Source: Actinokineospora enzanensis DSM 44649
GTDB lineage: Bacteria; Actinomycetota; Actinomycetes; Mycobacteriales; Pseudonocardiaceae
Reading direction: 5' to 3'
DNA: 64,000 nucleotides
Assembly (NCBI RefSeq): GCF_000374445.1
Contig: NZ_KB894408.1
Location: forward strand, 54,892 to 118,891
The notes under the pieces: generated by a model
Told to the model about the DNA's origin: nothing
Seen by the model: the letters and a program-made list of their open reading frames with translations, nothing else
Database searches by the model: none
Shown here: positions 35,397 to 42,735 of the stretch, piece by piece
Layout of the letters: each line of letters opens with the position of its first letter
Position numbering within the stretch: the first letter of the stretch is position 1
Position numbers and translations under genes: made by a program

Positions 35397-36107
35397 TCAG
35401 GAGGGCGCGGGCACGTCGACCAGGACGATGTTGTCGTCCGTCACCACCTCGACCCGGGAGATGCGGGACAGGTCGATCGAGGTGCTGCCCGGGATCGACT
35501 CGCCCTGCACGTACCCGGTCGCCCACCAGCCCGCGATCTCCCGGTAGCCGTCGCGGCCCTGCACGACCAGCTTGCACGGCTTGCCCGGCGGCACGTCGTG
35601 CAGCCGGATCTTGACCTCGGTGCCCCAGTTGCGGTCGGTCAGGTCGACGTCGGCGCGCACGCCGCTGGCCGCGTCGGTGGCCGACCAGTTGACGATCATC
35701 GGCTGCGGGCCCGCCTGGCCGTGCAGCGACTCCCAGACCAGTACGCCGCCGACGGAGAGCGCGACCACGGCCGCGGCCGCCGAGGCGAGCACCACGTGCC
35801 GCCTGCGCCGGGCGGGCTTGGCGGGCTCCGGTTGCGCGCTCTGCTCGGGCTCGGCCGCCTCCTCGTCGTACCAGGCGGGCGGGTCCGGCCGCTCCTCGAC
35901 CAGCCGCAGGTCGGCGGGCACCTCCGGGATGTCCTCGAAGTCCTCGGCCCGGATGCGGTGCAGCAGGCCCGGCAGCGGGGAGAGCCGGACCAGCTCGCGG
36001 GTGCAGTCGGCGCAGCTCGCGGCGTGCGCCTCGAAGGCGTAGCGGTCGGCGGGGTCGAGCGCGCCGAGCAGGTATGCCCCGAGGGACAGGGTGTGTGCGC
36101 AGGTCAC
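35397..36107 (-). CDS. Zinc-type anti-sigma factor, membrane anchored
   Basis: Partner of the ECF sigma factor just upstream. The 236-residue protein starts with an anti-sigma zinc motif (CAHTLSLGAYLLGALDP...FEAHAASCADC, the H-x3-C-x2-C pattern). A cytoplasmic linker ends in RRRRH before one transmembrane helix (about 133-155), and an extracytoplasmic domain of about 80 residues follows (VNWSATDAASGVRADVDL, LVVQGRDGYREIAGWW). GTG 36107 overlaps the sigma stop as GTGA. The sensed signal is unknown. Confidence 0.92.
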   Translation of the reverse strand: MTCAHTLSLGAYLLGALDPADRYAFEAHAASCADCTRELVRLSPLPGLLHRIRAEDFEDIPEVPADLRLVEERPDPPAWYDEEAAEPEQSAQPEPAKPARRRRHVVLASAAAAVVALSVGGVLVWESLHGQAGPQPMIVNWSATDAASGVRADVDLTDRNWGTEVKIRLHDVPPGKPCKLVVQGRDGYREIAGWWATGYVQGESIPGSTSIDLSRISRVEVVTDDNIVLVDVPAPS

Positions 36108-36622
36108 AACTCCGTCACCCCTCTCTCCTCCAGGGCGTCGCGAAGGGCGCGCAGCGCGTAGAACGATCGGGATTTGACCGTGCCCGGGGGGATGCCGAGC
36201 ACCTTGGCGGCCTCGGCGACGGTGCGGCGGCGGTAGAACAGCTCGGCGATGACGGCGCGGTGGTCGCGGGAGAGCGCCCGCATCGCCTCGGCGACCTGCC
36301 AGCCCTGCAGGACCTGCTCGAACTCGTCGCCGCCGCGCGGCCAGTCGCCGTTCTCGATCGGCACCTCGGCCACCCGCGCGCTCTGCTTGCGGTAGCCGGA
36401 GATCACCAGGTTCTTGGCGACCGTGTACAGCCACGGACCGGCCTTGTCGGCCTCCAGCGACTCGGCGTGGCGCCACGCCCGCAACAGTGTCTCCTGCACG
36501 ACATCCTCGGCGCGCTGGTGGTCGCCGCCGACCGCGCGCAGCACATAGCCGAGCAGCGGTCGCCGGTACCGGCGGTAGAGCTCGCGGACGAACTCGTCGT
36601 CCTGCTCCGGGGTGCTCCCCAC
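36104..36622 (-). CDS. ECF RNA polymerase sigma factor
   Basis: Group 4 sigma factor of 172 residues. Region 2 spans about 8-75 (FVRELYRRYRRPLLGYVLRA, AEDVVQETLLRAWRH, WLYTVAKNLVISGYRK) and region 4 about 115-165 (ALSRDHRAVIAELFYRRRTV, AAKVLGIPPGTVKSRSF). It resembles the SigK/SigL-type ECF factors of mycobacteria by eye but no specific assignment is safe. GTG start at 36622. Coupled to its anti-sigma and inserted between acyP and smc. Confidence 0.94.
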   Translation of the reverse strand: MGSTPEQDDEFVRELYRRYRRPLLGYVLRAVGGDHQRAEDVVQETLLRAWRHAESLEADKAGPWLYTVAKNLVISGYRKQSARVAEVPIENGDWPRGGDEFEQVLQGWQVAEAMRALSRDHRAVIAELFYRRRTVAEAAKVLGIPPGTVKSRSFYALRALRDALEERGVTEL

Positions 36623-36732
36623 GATCTGGGCCTACGCCTCCCGCGACGTGGTGGTTCAACGACAAGGTCGTCCGGCGGATGTGTTCCGTGTCTCATGTTC
36701 CCCGGGTCCGCGGTGGACGGGCACCCGACGAC

Positions 36733-37014
36733 TCACCGTTCCACGAACCCGGCCAGGTTCCCCTTGGGATCGGCCCACTGCTCGACAACGGAGTGGACGG
36801 TCCCGGGCGGGTCGTCCGATCGCAGTGCCGCCACCAGGTCGGCGCACCGGTCGCGGCCGCCCTCGGCGACCACCTCGACCCGGCCGTCGTCGGCGTTGCG
36901 GGCCCAGCCGACCAGGCCCAGCTCCAGCGCGCGGGCGCGGGTCCACCACCGGAAACCCACGCCCTGCACGCGTCCCCTGACCCACGCGGTCAGCCGTACA
37001 CGCTCGTCGGACAC
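36733..37014 (-). CDS. acyP: Acylphosphatase
   Basis: Hydrolyses acyl phosphates. The 93-residue protein has the family signature [20 protein letters not shown] with the catalytic Arg and the catalytic Asn in [17 protein letters not shown]. Start GTG 37014 gives the usual length. Unusually, this start codon lies in the 3' arm of a perfect 19-bp inverted repeat (37005-37046) and there is no clear Shine-Dalgarno. In relatives acyP directly precedes smc; here an ECF pair intervenes. Confidence 0.93.
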   Translation of the reverse strand: MSDERVRLTAWVRGRVQGVGFRWWTRARALELGLVGWARNADDGRVEVVAEGGRDRCADLVAALRSDDPPGTVHSVVEQWADPKGNLAGFVER

Positions 37015-37046
37015 CGGCCCATGGTGGCATGGGCCGGTGTCCGACG
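37005..37046. repeat. Perfect 19-bp inverted repeat over the acyP start
   Basis: Arms CGTCGGACACCGGCCCATG (37005-37023) and its exact complement (37028-37046) with a 4-nt loop. Read on the minus strand, the acyP GTG (37014-37012) falls in the downstream arm. It could be an mRNA hairpin that hides the start or a DNA operator at a leaderless promoter. Confidence 0.85.
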
Positions 37047-37090
37047 GCGGACGGGAGATTCCCGACCGGGTGGACCGGTCCGCTCCAGCT

Positions 37091-37139
37091 GTGATCACGT
37101 TGTTGATCACTCCATTGTGATCGATACGGCTGTGATCAA
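37091..37139. repeat. Four TGATC-core motifs upstream of acyP
   Basis: GTGATCA at 37091, TTGATCAC at 37103, GTGATCG at 37117 and GTGATCAA at 37132 give a roughly 13-15 bp period in an unusually AT-rich stretch between the phosphodiesterase stop and acyP. This looks like a multi-site operator; the regulator is unknown. Confidence 0.4.
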
Positions 37140-37194
37140 CACGGCGACTGCCCACGGGTGAAGCAAGCCACGCGTGAAGCAACCGCCGCGCGCC

Positions 37195-38688
37195 TCAGGA
37201 CGCGGTGACGACGGGCGCGTCCACGGCCCAGAACCAGTTGTTGCTGCCGTTGGCCAGGCGCCAGGTGACCTTCATGGTGGCGGCGCCCGCGGGCACGGCG
37301 ACGGTCAGCGACTCGACCTTCGCGATGGCGTCACCGGTGTAGGTCAGGACGGTGCGCGGGGTGCCGCCGTCGAAGGACACCGTGACGGTCGCGGTCTCCG
37401 CGCCTTCCTTGCGGTAGTGCGAACTGAACCCGATGGTGGCCGTGCTCTTGCCCGCGACCGGGTAGGCGGGCGAGGTCAACGCGCTGTTGAAGGTGCCCGA
37501 GGTGGACTTGTCCGACCACTCGTCCGAATCGGCCACGGCGAACACCCCGCGGGCGCGCACGTTGCCCTCGCGGTTCTGCCCCGCCTCGGCGCGGGTCCAG
37601 AAGTCGTCGGTGGCGAACGACCAACCGCGCCACTCGGTCACGCCGCCGGTGCCCATCGCGGAGTTGTCGATGGTCCACCCGGACGGGGTGGTCTTGGTCC
37701 AGCCGCGCACCGAGGCCGGGATGCCGGTCTCGTCCACACGGGTCTGCAACGAGCCGACGAGGGTGTCGAACGGGTCGTTGGTGGCGGTGCCGAGCACGCG
37801 GCCGTCCAAGGTGCTCGGGATCGACACGCCCAGCAGGGACAGCACGGTCGGGGCGACATCGACGTTCCTGGGCGCGATGGCGGGCGTGCCCGGGGTGGTG
37901 CCGGGGCCGGTGCGGATGATGAACGAGGAGCGCTCCGGCGGGGTGTTGCCGCCGTGGCCGCCCGCGTCGGTGTGGCCGTGGTCGGCGCTGACGATGATCG
38001 TCCAGTCCTCGGTGGCGTAGGTCGGGCGGGCCTTGATCGTGTCGACGAACTGCTTGACCCGCTTGTCCGCGGCGGCGACCGCGTTCAGGTAGGCGGTGCC
38101 TGCGGCGCCGCTGCTGTGACCGGCGGCGTCCACGTCGTCGAGCACGACGAAGCTCGCGTCCGGGCCGACGTCGCGCAGGCGGGCGACGGTCTTGGCGGTG
38201 GTGTCGGTGTCGTCGGCGCCGTTGACGCGCAGGTCGACGGACGGGCCGAAGATGGCCTTGCCCGCGGAGTCGTCGACCAGCGGGTCCCAGGTGGCGGCGG
38301 CGAAGGTGGACAGGGTCGGCCTGGTCTGCTCGATCCGGGTGAGGAAGTCCGGGTAGGTGGCCAGGTTGGTGCCGGTGCCCCAGCTGTTGCTCAGCACGCG
38401 GTGCTTGTCTGGCCAGGTTCCCGTGGCCAGGGTGGCCCAGCCCGGGCCGGAGAGAGTAGGCGCGAAGGGGTTGGCGTAGAGCACGGTCCTGCTCGCCGAA
38501 CCGGTCGCGATCAGGCTGTCGAGGGTGGGCGCGTCGGCAGGCGCGATCTTGTCGTAGAGCAGGCCATCTATGCCGATGACGAGAACCTTCGGGGTATGCA
38601 CGGCCGCATGCGCGGCGGTGGGGACGGTGACGGCCGCGGCCGCCACGGCGAGCCCGGCGAGGATGGTCGACAGGGGTGTTCGCCGCAA
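37195..38688 (-). CDS. Secreted type I phosphodiesterase / alkaline-phosphatase-superfamily protein
   Basis: Predicted exported metal-dependent nucleotide pyrophosphatase/phosphodiesterase, 497 residues. A signal peptide (about 1-28, ending AAHA) is followed by the catalytic core: VLVIGIDGLLYDKI with metal-binding Asp, a Thr-containing segment PTLSGPGWATLATG, and SADHGHTDAGGHGG with metal-binding Asp and His. The last 170 residues form a beta-rich domain. The start is TTG 38688 with a GGAGG Shine-Dalgarno six bases upstream. A PHO-box-like repeat about 87 bp upstream suggests control by phosphate limitation. Confidence 0.88.
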   Translation of the reverse strand: MRRTPLSTILAGLAVAAAAVTVPTAAHAAVHTPKVLVIGIDGLLYDKIAPADAPTLDSLIATGSASRTVLYANPFAPTLSGPGWATLATGTWPDKHRVLSNSWGTGTNLATYPDFLTRIEQTRPTLSTFAAATWDPLVDDSAGKAIFGPSVDLRVNGADDTDTTAKTVARLRDVGPDASFVVLDDVDAAGHSSGAAGTAYLNAVAAADKRVKQFVDTIKARPTYATEDWTIIVSADHGHTDAGGHGGNTPPERSSFIIRTGPGTTPGTPAIAPRNVDVAPTVLSLLGVSIPSTLDGRVLGTATNDPFDTLVGSLQTRVDETGIPASVRGWTKTTPSGWTIDNSAMGTGGVTEWRGWSFATDDFWTRAEAGQNREGNVRARGVFAVADSDEWSDKSTSGTFNSALTSPAYPVAGKSTATIGFSSHYRKEGAETATVTVSFDGGTPRTVLTYTGDAIAKVESLTVAVPAGAATMKVTWRLANGSNNWFWAVDAPVVTAS

Positions 38689-38774
38689 GGTGTTCCTCCA
38701 AGAACTGGGGTCCGGCGGTACACCCGGCAGCCTTCCTGTACAGACAAGTAGTGAGCAACGGACGGGCGGCTGTC

Positions 38775-38807
38775 GACGGCCGAACGTCCGGTGAACGTCC
38801 CGTGGCC
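38775..38807 (-). promoter_or_regulatory. PHO-box-like direct repeats (PhoP site)
   Basis: On the minus strand three consecutive 11-nt units read GGCCACGGGAC (38807-38797), GTTCACCGGAC (38796-38786) and GTTCGGCCGTC (38785-38775). The middle one is very close to the Streptomyces PHO-box unit GTTCACCCGGC. They lie 87-119 bp upstream of the phosphodiesterase start, and a TACTTG -10 candidate is at 38750-38745. Confidence 0.65.
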
Positions 38808-38920
38808 GGTGTGTCCCGGATGCCCCGTTCGCCGACCGGCCGTGACCGTGTCCACGGTCGAGTGATACGTTGCCGCGCCGTGACCCGCCTTCGCCGACGG
38901 GTCAGGGAGGTAGGACCCGC

Positions 38921-39430
38921 ATGTCCGAGCCAGAGGATGACCCGGTCGTCTCGTCCGTCCCGGCAGATGACGAGGAGCCCCGCGCGCGCGGCCTGCGCAA
39001 GTCGCCGTACGCGATCCTGGGTGTGGCCGGGGTGGTGCTCTCCACCGTGTTCGCCGCCGTGGCGGGCCTCGCCGCGGGGAAGGGCGAGGAGGCCCGGTCC
39101 CCCGCCAACCAGGTGATCCCGCACACCACGACCACCACCGCGCGCACCACGACGACGACGACCACCGACGGCGCCACGTCGACCACCGACACGTCCTCGA
39201 CCACCACCGAGTCGACGACGACCACGACCACGACGTCGGGCACGACCACCACGACGACGACCACCACCAAGCGACCTACCACCACGACCACCACGACCCG
39301 CGGTGGTGGCGGGGGCGGTGGTGGTGGCGGGGGCACGACGACCCCGAACAACCCGCCGACGACCACGACGACCACCACGACGACGGTGCCGCCGACCTCG
39401 GATCCCACCACCACGACGCCCGCGGGGTAA
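38921..39430 (+). CDS. Membrane-anchored Thr-rich low-complexity protein
   Basis: A 169-residue protein of unknown function. A short acidic cytoplasmic N-terminus (MSEPEDDPVVSS...ARGLRK) precedes one hydrophobic segment (SPYAILGVAGVVLSTVFAAVAGLAAG). The rest is exported low-complexity sequence of long Thr runs broken by Ser, Lys-Arg-Pro and a run of about eleven Gly, ending PTTTTPAG. Such mucin-like stretches are plausible O-mannosylation targets in actinobacteria. ATG 38921 has GGGAGG upstream. Reversed, the same DNA gives a poly-Val frame that is a shadow. Confidence 0.7.
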   Translation: MSEPEDDPVVSSVPADDEEPRARGLRKSPYAILGVAGVVLSTVFAAVAGLAAGKGEEARSPANQVIPHTTTTTARTTTTTTTDGATSTTDTSSTTTESTTTTTTTSGTTTTTTTTTKRPTTTTTTTRGGGGGGGGGGGTTTPNNPPTTTTTTTTTVPPTSDPTTTTPAG

Positions 39431-39487
39431 CTCTCCGTCAATTTGATCAAGCAAAATTCACCAGGTTAGGGATCATCTAGCCCGATA

Positions 39488-40384
39488 GTGGTAGCTTGCC
39501 GATCCGTGAGTCGAAGACCGCGGCCCGAGGACGACGAGGAGCCCGGCCGCGCCTCTCGTCGCGGCGGCGTGGTGCCCGCCCTGCTCGTGGCCTTGGCGGT
39601 CGGGGCGAGCACGGCGGGGGTGGCCACGTTCCTGATGGCCCCCGCGCACATCGAGGCGGCCCCGGACGGGCCGATCGGCCGCACCGCACTCGACCGCGCC
39701 GGTCTGCCCGGCCGCGGCGACCGCGAGTCCGGTAACCCCACCGACTCCGGCGCTCCCACCGTCACCCCCAGCCCCGGCGCGCCCACCGCGTCCGCGACGA
39801 TCGCGCCTTCCTCAGGCGCCATTACGACCACACCGAGCGTCCCGATCACCCCCACCGCGAGCGGCTCCACCGGGACACCCGGCGGTCCGGGCGGCGGCAA
39901 CCCAGGCGGCCCGGGAGGCGGCGGCCCCGGGACGGGCGGGCCCGGCACCGGCACCCGGGACCCCACGGCGACCCCGACGAGCACCGCGCCGGTGAGCACC
40001 AACCCGGCGTTCGCCAACCAGGTGCTGTCCCTGGTCAACAACGAGCGCCGGAACGCGGGCTGCGGCTCGCTGACCATCGACCCCCGGCTGAACCAGGCCG
40101 CGCAGGCGCACAGCACGGACATGGCGACCCGGCGGTACTTCTCGCACACCGGCCTCAACGGCAGCAGCTTCGTCGACCGCGCCGAGGCGGCGGGCTACTG
40201 GACCGCGTCGGCGGAGAACATCGCCCAGGGCCAGACGTCGGCGGCGTCGGCGATGAGCGCGTGGATGGGCTCCGCCAGCCACCGCGCCAACATCCTCAAC
40301 TGCGCCTACCGCAACATGGGCCTCGGGTTCGCCGACAACGGCAGCCAGTACGGCACCTACTGGACGCAGATGTTCGGCTGGTGA
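39488..40384 (+). CDS. CAP/SCP-domain exported protein
   Basis: A 298-residue protein with a C-terminal CAP (cysteine-rich secretory, antigen 5, PR-1) domain of about 120 residues: VLSLVNNERRNAGCGSLTID, the HSTDMATRRYFSHTG segment with conserved His, AENIAQGQ, and HRANILNCAYRNMGLGF. Upstream are an N-terminal signal-anchor (GVVPALLVALAVGASTAGVATFLM) and a Gly/Pro/Thr/Ser-rich linker. Bacterial CAP proteins are cell-surface proteins of mostly unknown activity. Start GTG 39488 or GTG 39506. Its 3' end overlaps the convergent merR gene by 28 bp. Confidence 0.87.
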   Translation: MVACRSVSRRPRPEDDEEPGRASRRGGVVPALLVALAVGASTAGVATFLMAPAHIEAAPDGPIGRTALDRAGLPGRGDRESGNPTDSGAPTVTPSPGAPTASATIAPSSGAITTTPSVPITPTASGSTGTPGGPGGGNPGGPGGGGPGTGGPGTGTRDPTATPTSTAPVSTNPAFANQVLSLVNNERRNAGCGSLTIDPRLNQAAQAHSTDMATRRYFSHTGLNGSSFVDRAEAAGYWTASAENIAQGQTSAASAMSAWMGSASHRANILNCAYRNMGLGFADNGSQYGTYWTQMFGW

Positions 40385-40749
40385 CCGCTGTCGTGGGCCA
40401 TCACCGAGTCCAGGTAGCAGGCCATGGCGTCGCGGTGCCGGGTGAGGATGTCGATCCGCGTCTGCACCCGGTCCAGCTCCTCCCGCAGCGACCCGACCAT
40501 CTCCGGGGTGGGCGCCGGGAACCGGATCACCCTGGGCACGCCGAGGCAGGGCAGGATCTCGCGGATGATCCGGGTGGGCAGGCCGACGTCGAGCAGCTCG
40601 CGGATCTGGGCCACCCGTTCGACGGTCTCCTCGGCGTACTCCCGGTAGCCGTTGGCCGCCCTGGTCGAGGCGATCAGCTCCTGCTCCTCGTAGTAGCGCA
40701 GCATCCGGCGCGGGATGTCGGTGCGGGCGGACAGCTCGCCGATGCGCAT
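40357..40749 (-). CDS. MerR-family transcriptional regulator
   Basis: A 130-residue regulator with the MerR winged helix at the N-terminus (MRIGELSARTDIPRRMLRYYEEQELI, ANGYREYAEETVERVAQI), then a dimerisation coiled coil (GSLREELDRVQTRIDILTRHRDAM). There is no obvious metal-binding cysteine cluster; a single Cys in LPCLGVP and others near the C-terminus suggest an organic-ligand sensor. It is divergent from the MFS transporter, which it probably controls, and overlaps the CAP gene tail to tail. Confidence 0.92.
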   Translation of the reverse strand: MRIGELSARTDIPRRMLRYYEEQELIASTRAANGYREYAEETVERVAQIRELLDVGLPTRIIREILPCLGVPRVIRFPAPTPEMVGSLREELDRVQTRIDILTRHRDAMACYLDSVMAHDSGHQPNICVQ

Positions 40750-40779
40750 GACTGTGTTCGACCTCACTCCTACCGCGGG

Positions 40780-40815
40780 TGGACCTTCACATATATGCGA
40801 GGGTTCCAGCATAAA
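40780..40815 (+). promoter_or_regulatory. MerR-type promoter of the MFS gene
   Basis: TTCACA (40786-40791) and CATAAA (40810-40815) are separated by 18 bp, the long spacing typical of MerR-activated promoters. An imperfect dyad TGGACC...GGTTCCA (about 40780-40807) overlies the spacer. The -10 is 5 bp from the MFS ATG, so the transcript would be leaderless or nearly so. Confidence 0.6.
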
Positions 40816-40819
40816 GATC

Positions 40820-42031
40820 ATGCGGAGCCCCGGCAGCGCCAGCCATGACCGTCTCCCCCTGCGCGCGTTGTCCGCGCTGGCGACGGCGGCGTTCATCACC
40901 GTCCTGACCGAGGCCCTGCCCGCCGGGGTGCTGCCCGGGATGAGCCGGGACATCGGCGTCAGCGAGTCCGCGATGGGCCAGTCGGTGACGGTCTACGCGA
41001 TCGGGTCGGCGTTGGCCGCCGTGCCGTTGTCGGCCGCCACGGCGGGGTGGTCGCGGAAGCGGTTGCTGCTGTCGACCGTCGCCGGGTTCGCGGTGGCCAA
41101 CTCGGTCACCGCGTTCGCGACGGACTACTGGCTGAGCATGGGGGCCCGGTTCGTCGCCGGTCTGGCGGCCGGTCTGGTGTGGGCGATGCTGGCCGGGTAC
41201 GCGCGGCGGGTGGCGCCTGCTCGGCAGCATGGCAAGGCGGTGGCCATCGTGATGGCGGGGGTGCCGTTGGCGCTGTCGTTCGGGGTGCCCGCCGGGACGT
41301 TCCTGGGGGACGCGGTCGGGTGGCGGGTGACGTTCTGGAGCATGACCGGGATCGCCGTGGTGTTGATGGGGGCCATGCTCGTGCTCGTGCCGGACTTTCC
41401 CGGCGAGGTCGGCCGTCGGGGTCGGGTGCTGGGGGCGTTGGCCGTGCCCGGGGTGACGGCGGTGTTGGTCGCGACCGCCGCTTACGTGCTGGCCCAGGCG
41501 ATTCTCTACACCTATATCTCCACGTACCTGGATCGGGCCGGACTGGCTGACGTCATTGATGTCGTATTGCTGGTTTATGGGGCGGCTTCGGTGGTCGCCA
41601 TCTGGGTCGTGGGGACTCAGATAGATCGGCGGCTGCGGGGCTTGTCCGTGCTGACCATGGTGTTGTTCTCGGTCGCGGCGGGGATCATGGGAGCGTTGTC
41701 GGGGAGTCAGGTGTGGGTGTTCGCTGCGGTGGTGTTGTGGGGGTTCAGCGCGGGGAGTATGCCCACTCTGTTGCAGACTGCCGTGGCCAATGCGGGCGGG
41801 GAGTCCGCGGATATGGCGCAGGCAATGTTGGTGACGTTGTGGAATGTGGCCACGGCGGTGGGCGGGGTTGTCGGCGGGTTGGTGTTGGACGGGGTGGGGG
41901 CCGGGGCGTTTCCGTGGTTGTGTCTGGGGGTCGCGGTTCCGGTGTTGTTGTTGGTGATCGGGGCTCGACGGCATGGGTTTCCGAGCAGGTCGGTCGAGCA
42001 CGCTGGTGAGTTGCAGCCCGCGGAGCGGTAA
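40820..42031 (+). CDS. MFS transporter, drug/sugar efflux type
   Basis: A 403-residue transporter with about twelve membrane helices. It resembles the DHA1/AraJ-like efflux group: FITVLTEALPAGVLPGMSRDIGVSESAMGQ in helix 1-2, GRFVAGLAAG-like sequence (ARFVAGLAAGLVWAML) in helix 4, and GVPLALSFGVPAGTFLGDAVGWRVTF in helix 5. Start ATG 40820 precedes RSPGSASHDRLPLRAL; upstream frames lie in the promoter and merR. Its divergent merR neighbour suggests induction by a substrate. The 3' half has more T-ending codons than most genes here. Confidence 0.9.
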   Translation: MRSPGSASHDRLPLRALSALATAAFITVLTEALPAGVLPGMSRDIGVSESAMGQSVTVYAIGSALAAVPLSAATAGWSRKRLLLSTVAGFAVANSVTAFATDYWLSMGARFVAGLAAGLVWAMLAGYARRVAPARQHGKAVAIVMAGVPLALSFGVPAGTFLGDAVGWRVTFWSMTGIAVVLMGAMLVLVPDFPGEVGRRGRVLGALAVPGVTAVLVATAAYVLAQAILYTYISTYLDRAGLADVIDVVLLVYGAASVVAIWVVGTQIDRRLRGLSVLTMVLFSVAAGIMGALSGSQVWVFAAVVLWGFSAGSMPTLLQTAVANAGGESADMAQAMLVTLWNVATAVGGVVGGLVLDGVGAGAFPWLCLGVAVPVLLLVIGARRHGFPSRSVEHAGELQPAER

Positions 42032-42051
42032 CCCTCACAGAGCGGTAGCCC

Positions 42052-42735
42052 TCACAGCTCGAACCGATACCCCATACCGGCCTCGGTGATCAGATGCCGG
42101 GGCCGGGCCGCCTCAGGCTCAAGCTTCCGCCGCAGCTGCGCCAGATAGACCCGCAGGTAATGCGTCTCGTTCGCATACCCGGGACCCCATACCTCCTGCA
42201 GCAACTGCTTCTGCGCCACCAACCGCCCCCGATTCCGGACCAACATCTCCAGAATCCCCCACTCGGTCGGCGTCAGATGCACCTCCACCCCGTCGCGGTG
42301 CACCTTCTTGGCCGCCAGATCGACCGTGAACGAGGCAGTCTCGACCACGGCCTCCTCACCGCCAGGCACCGAAGCGGCCCCGCGCCGGACAGCGGCCCGC
42401 AACCGTGCCAACAGCTCGTCCATGCCGAACGGCTTGGTCACATAGTCATCGGCGCCTGCGTCCAAGGCACGGACCTTGTCCACCGACTCACCCCGAGCGG
42501 ACAGCACGATGATCGGCACCGCGGTCCACCCTCGCAGCCCGGCGATCACCTCGGTCCCGTCGATATCCGGCAACCCGAGATCGAGCACCACCACATCCGG
42601 CCGCGCCTCGGCCGCGGCCCGCAACGCGGCAGCCCCATCATGGGCAGTGCACACGTCATAACCGCGCGCGGTCAGGTTGATCCGCAGCGCGCGAACGATC
42701 TGCGGCTCGTCATCGACCACGAGAACCGTCGTCAC
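42052..42735 (-). CDS. kdpE: KdpE, response regulator for potassium transport
   Basis: OmpR/PhoB-family regulator of 227 residues. The receiver has VVDDEPQ, phospho-acceptor Asp in DVVVLDLGLPDIDG, VLSARGE and the Lys in VTKPFGMDELLARL. The winged helix reads LTPTEWGILEMLVRNRGRLV, VWGPGYANETHYLRVYLAQLRRKLE, GMGYRFEL. GTG 42735 overlaps the kdpD stop as GTGA and has a GGGGGAGG Shine-Dalgarno. Last gene of the kdp operon; it converges on the MFS gene with only 20 bp between. Confidence 0.97.
   Translation of the reverse strand: MTTVLVVDDEPQIVRALRINLTARGYDVCTAHDGAAALRAAAEARPDVVVLDLGLPDIDGTEVIAGLRGWTAVPIIVLSARGESVDKVRALDAGADDYVTKPFGMDELLARLRAAVRRGAASVPGGEEAVVETASFTVDLAAKKVHRDGVEVHLTPTEWGILEMLVRNRGRLVAQKQLLQEVWGPGYANETHYLRVYLAQLRRKLEPEAARPRHLITEAGMGYRFEL

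Noticed and set aside
36623-36732. ECF-type autoregulatory promoter (GGAAC ... CGTT) before the sigma gene
   Set aside because: GGAAC and CGTT motifs exist on the minus strand but are 21 nt apart, outside the usual 16-19 nt, so I do not call it.
38902-39450. A 182-residue poly-Val minus frame
   Set aside because: It is the reverse reading of Thr codons (ACC/ACG read as GGT/CGT/GTG-type Val runs). The plus frame has a Shine-Dalgarno, a charged N-terminus and a membrane helix.
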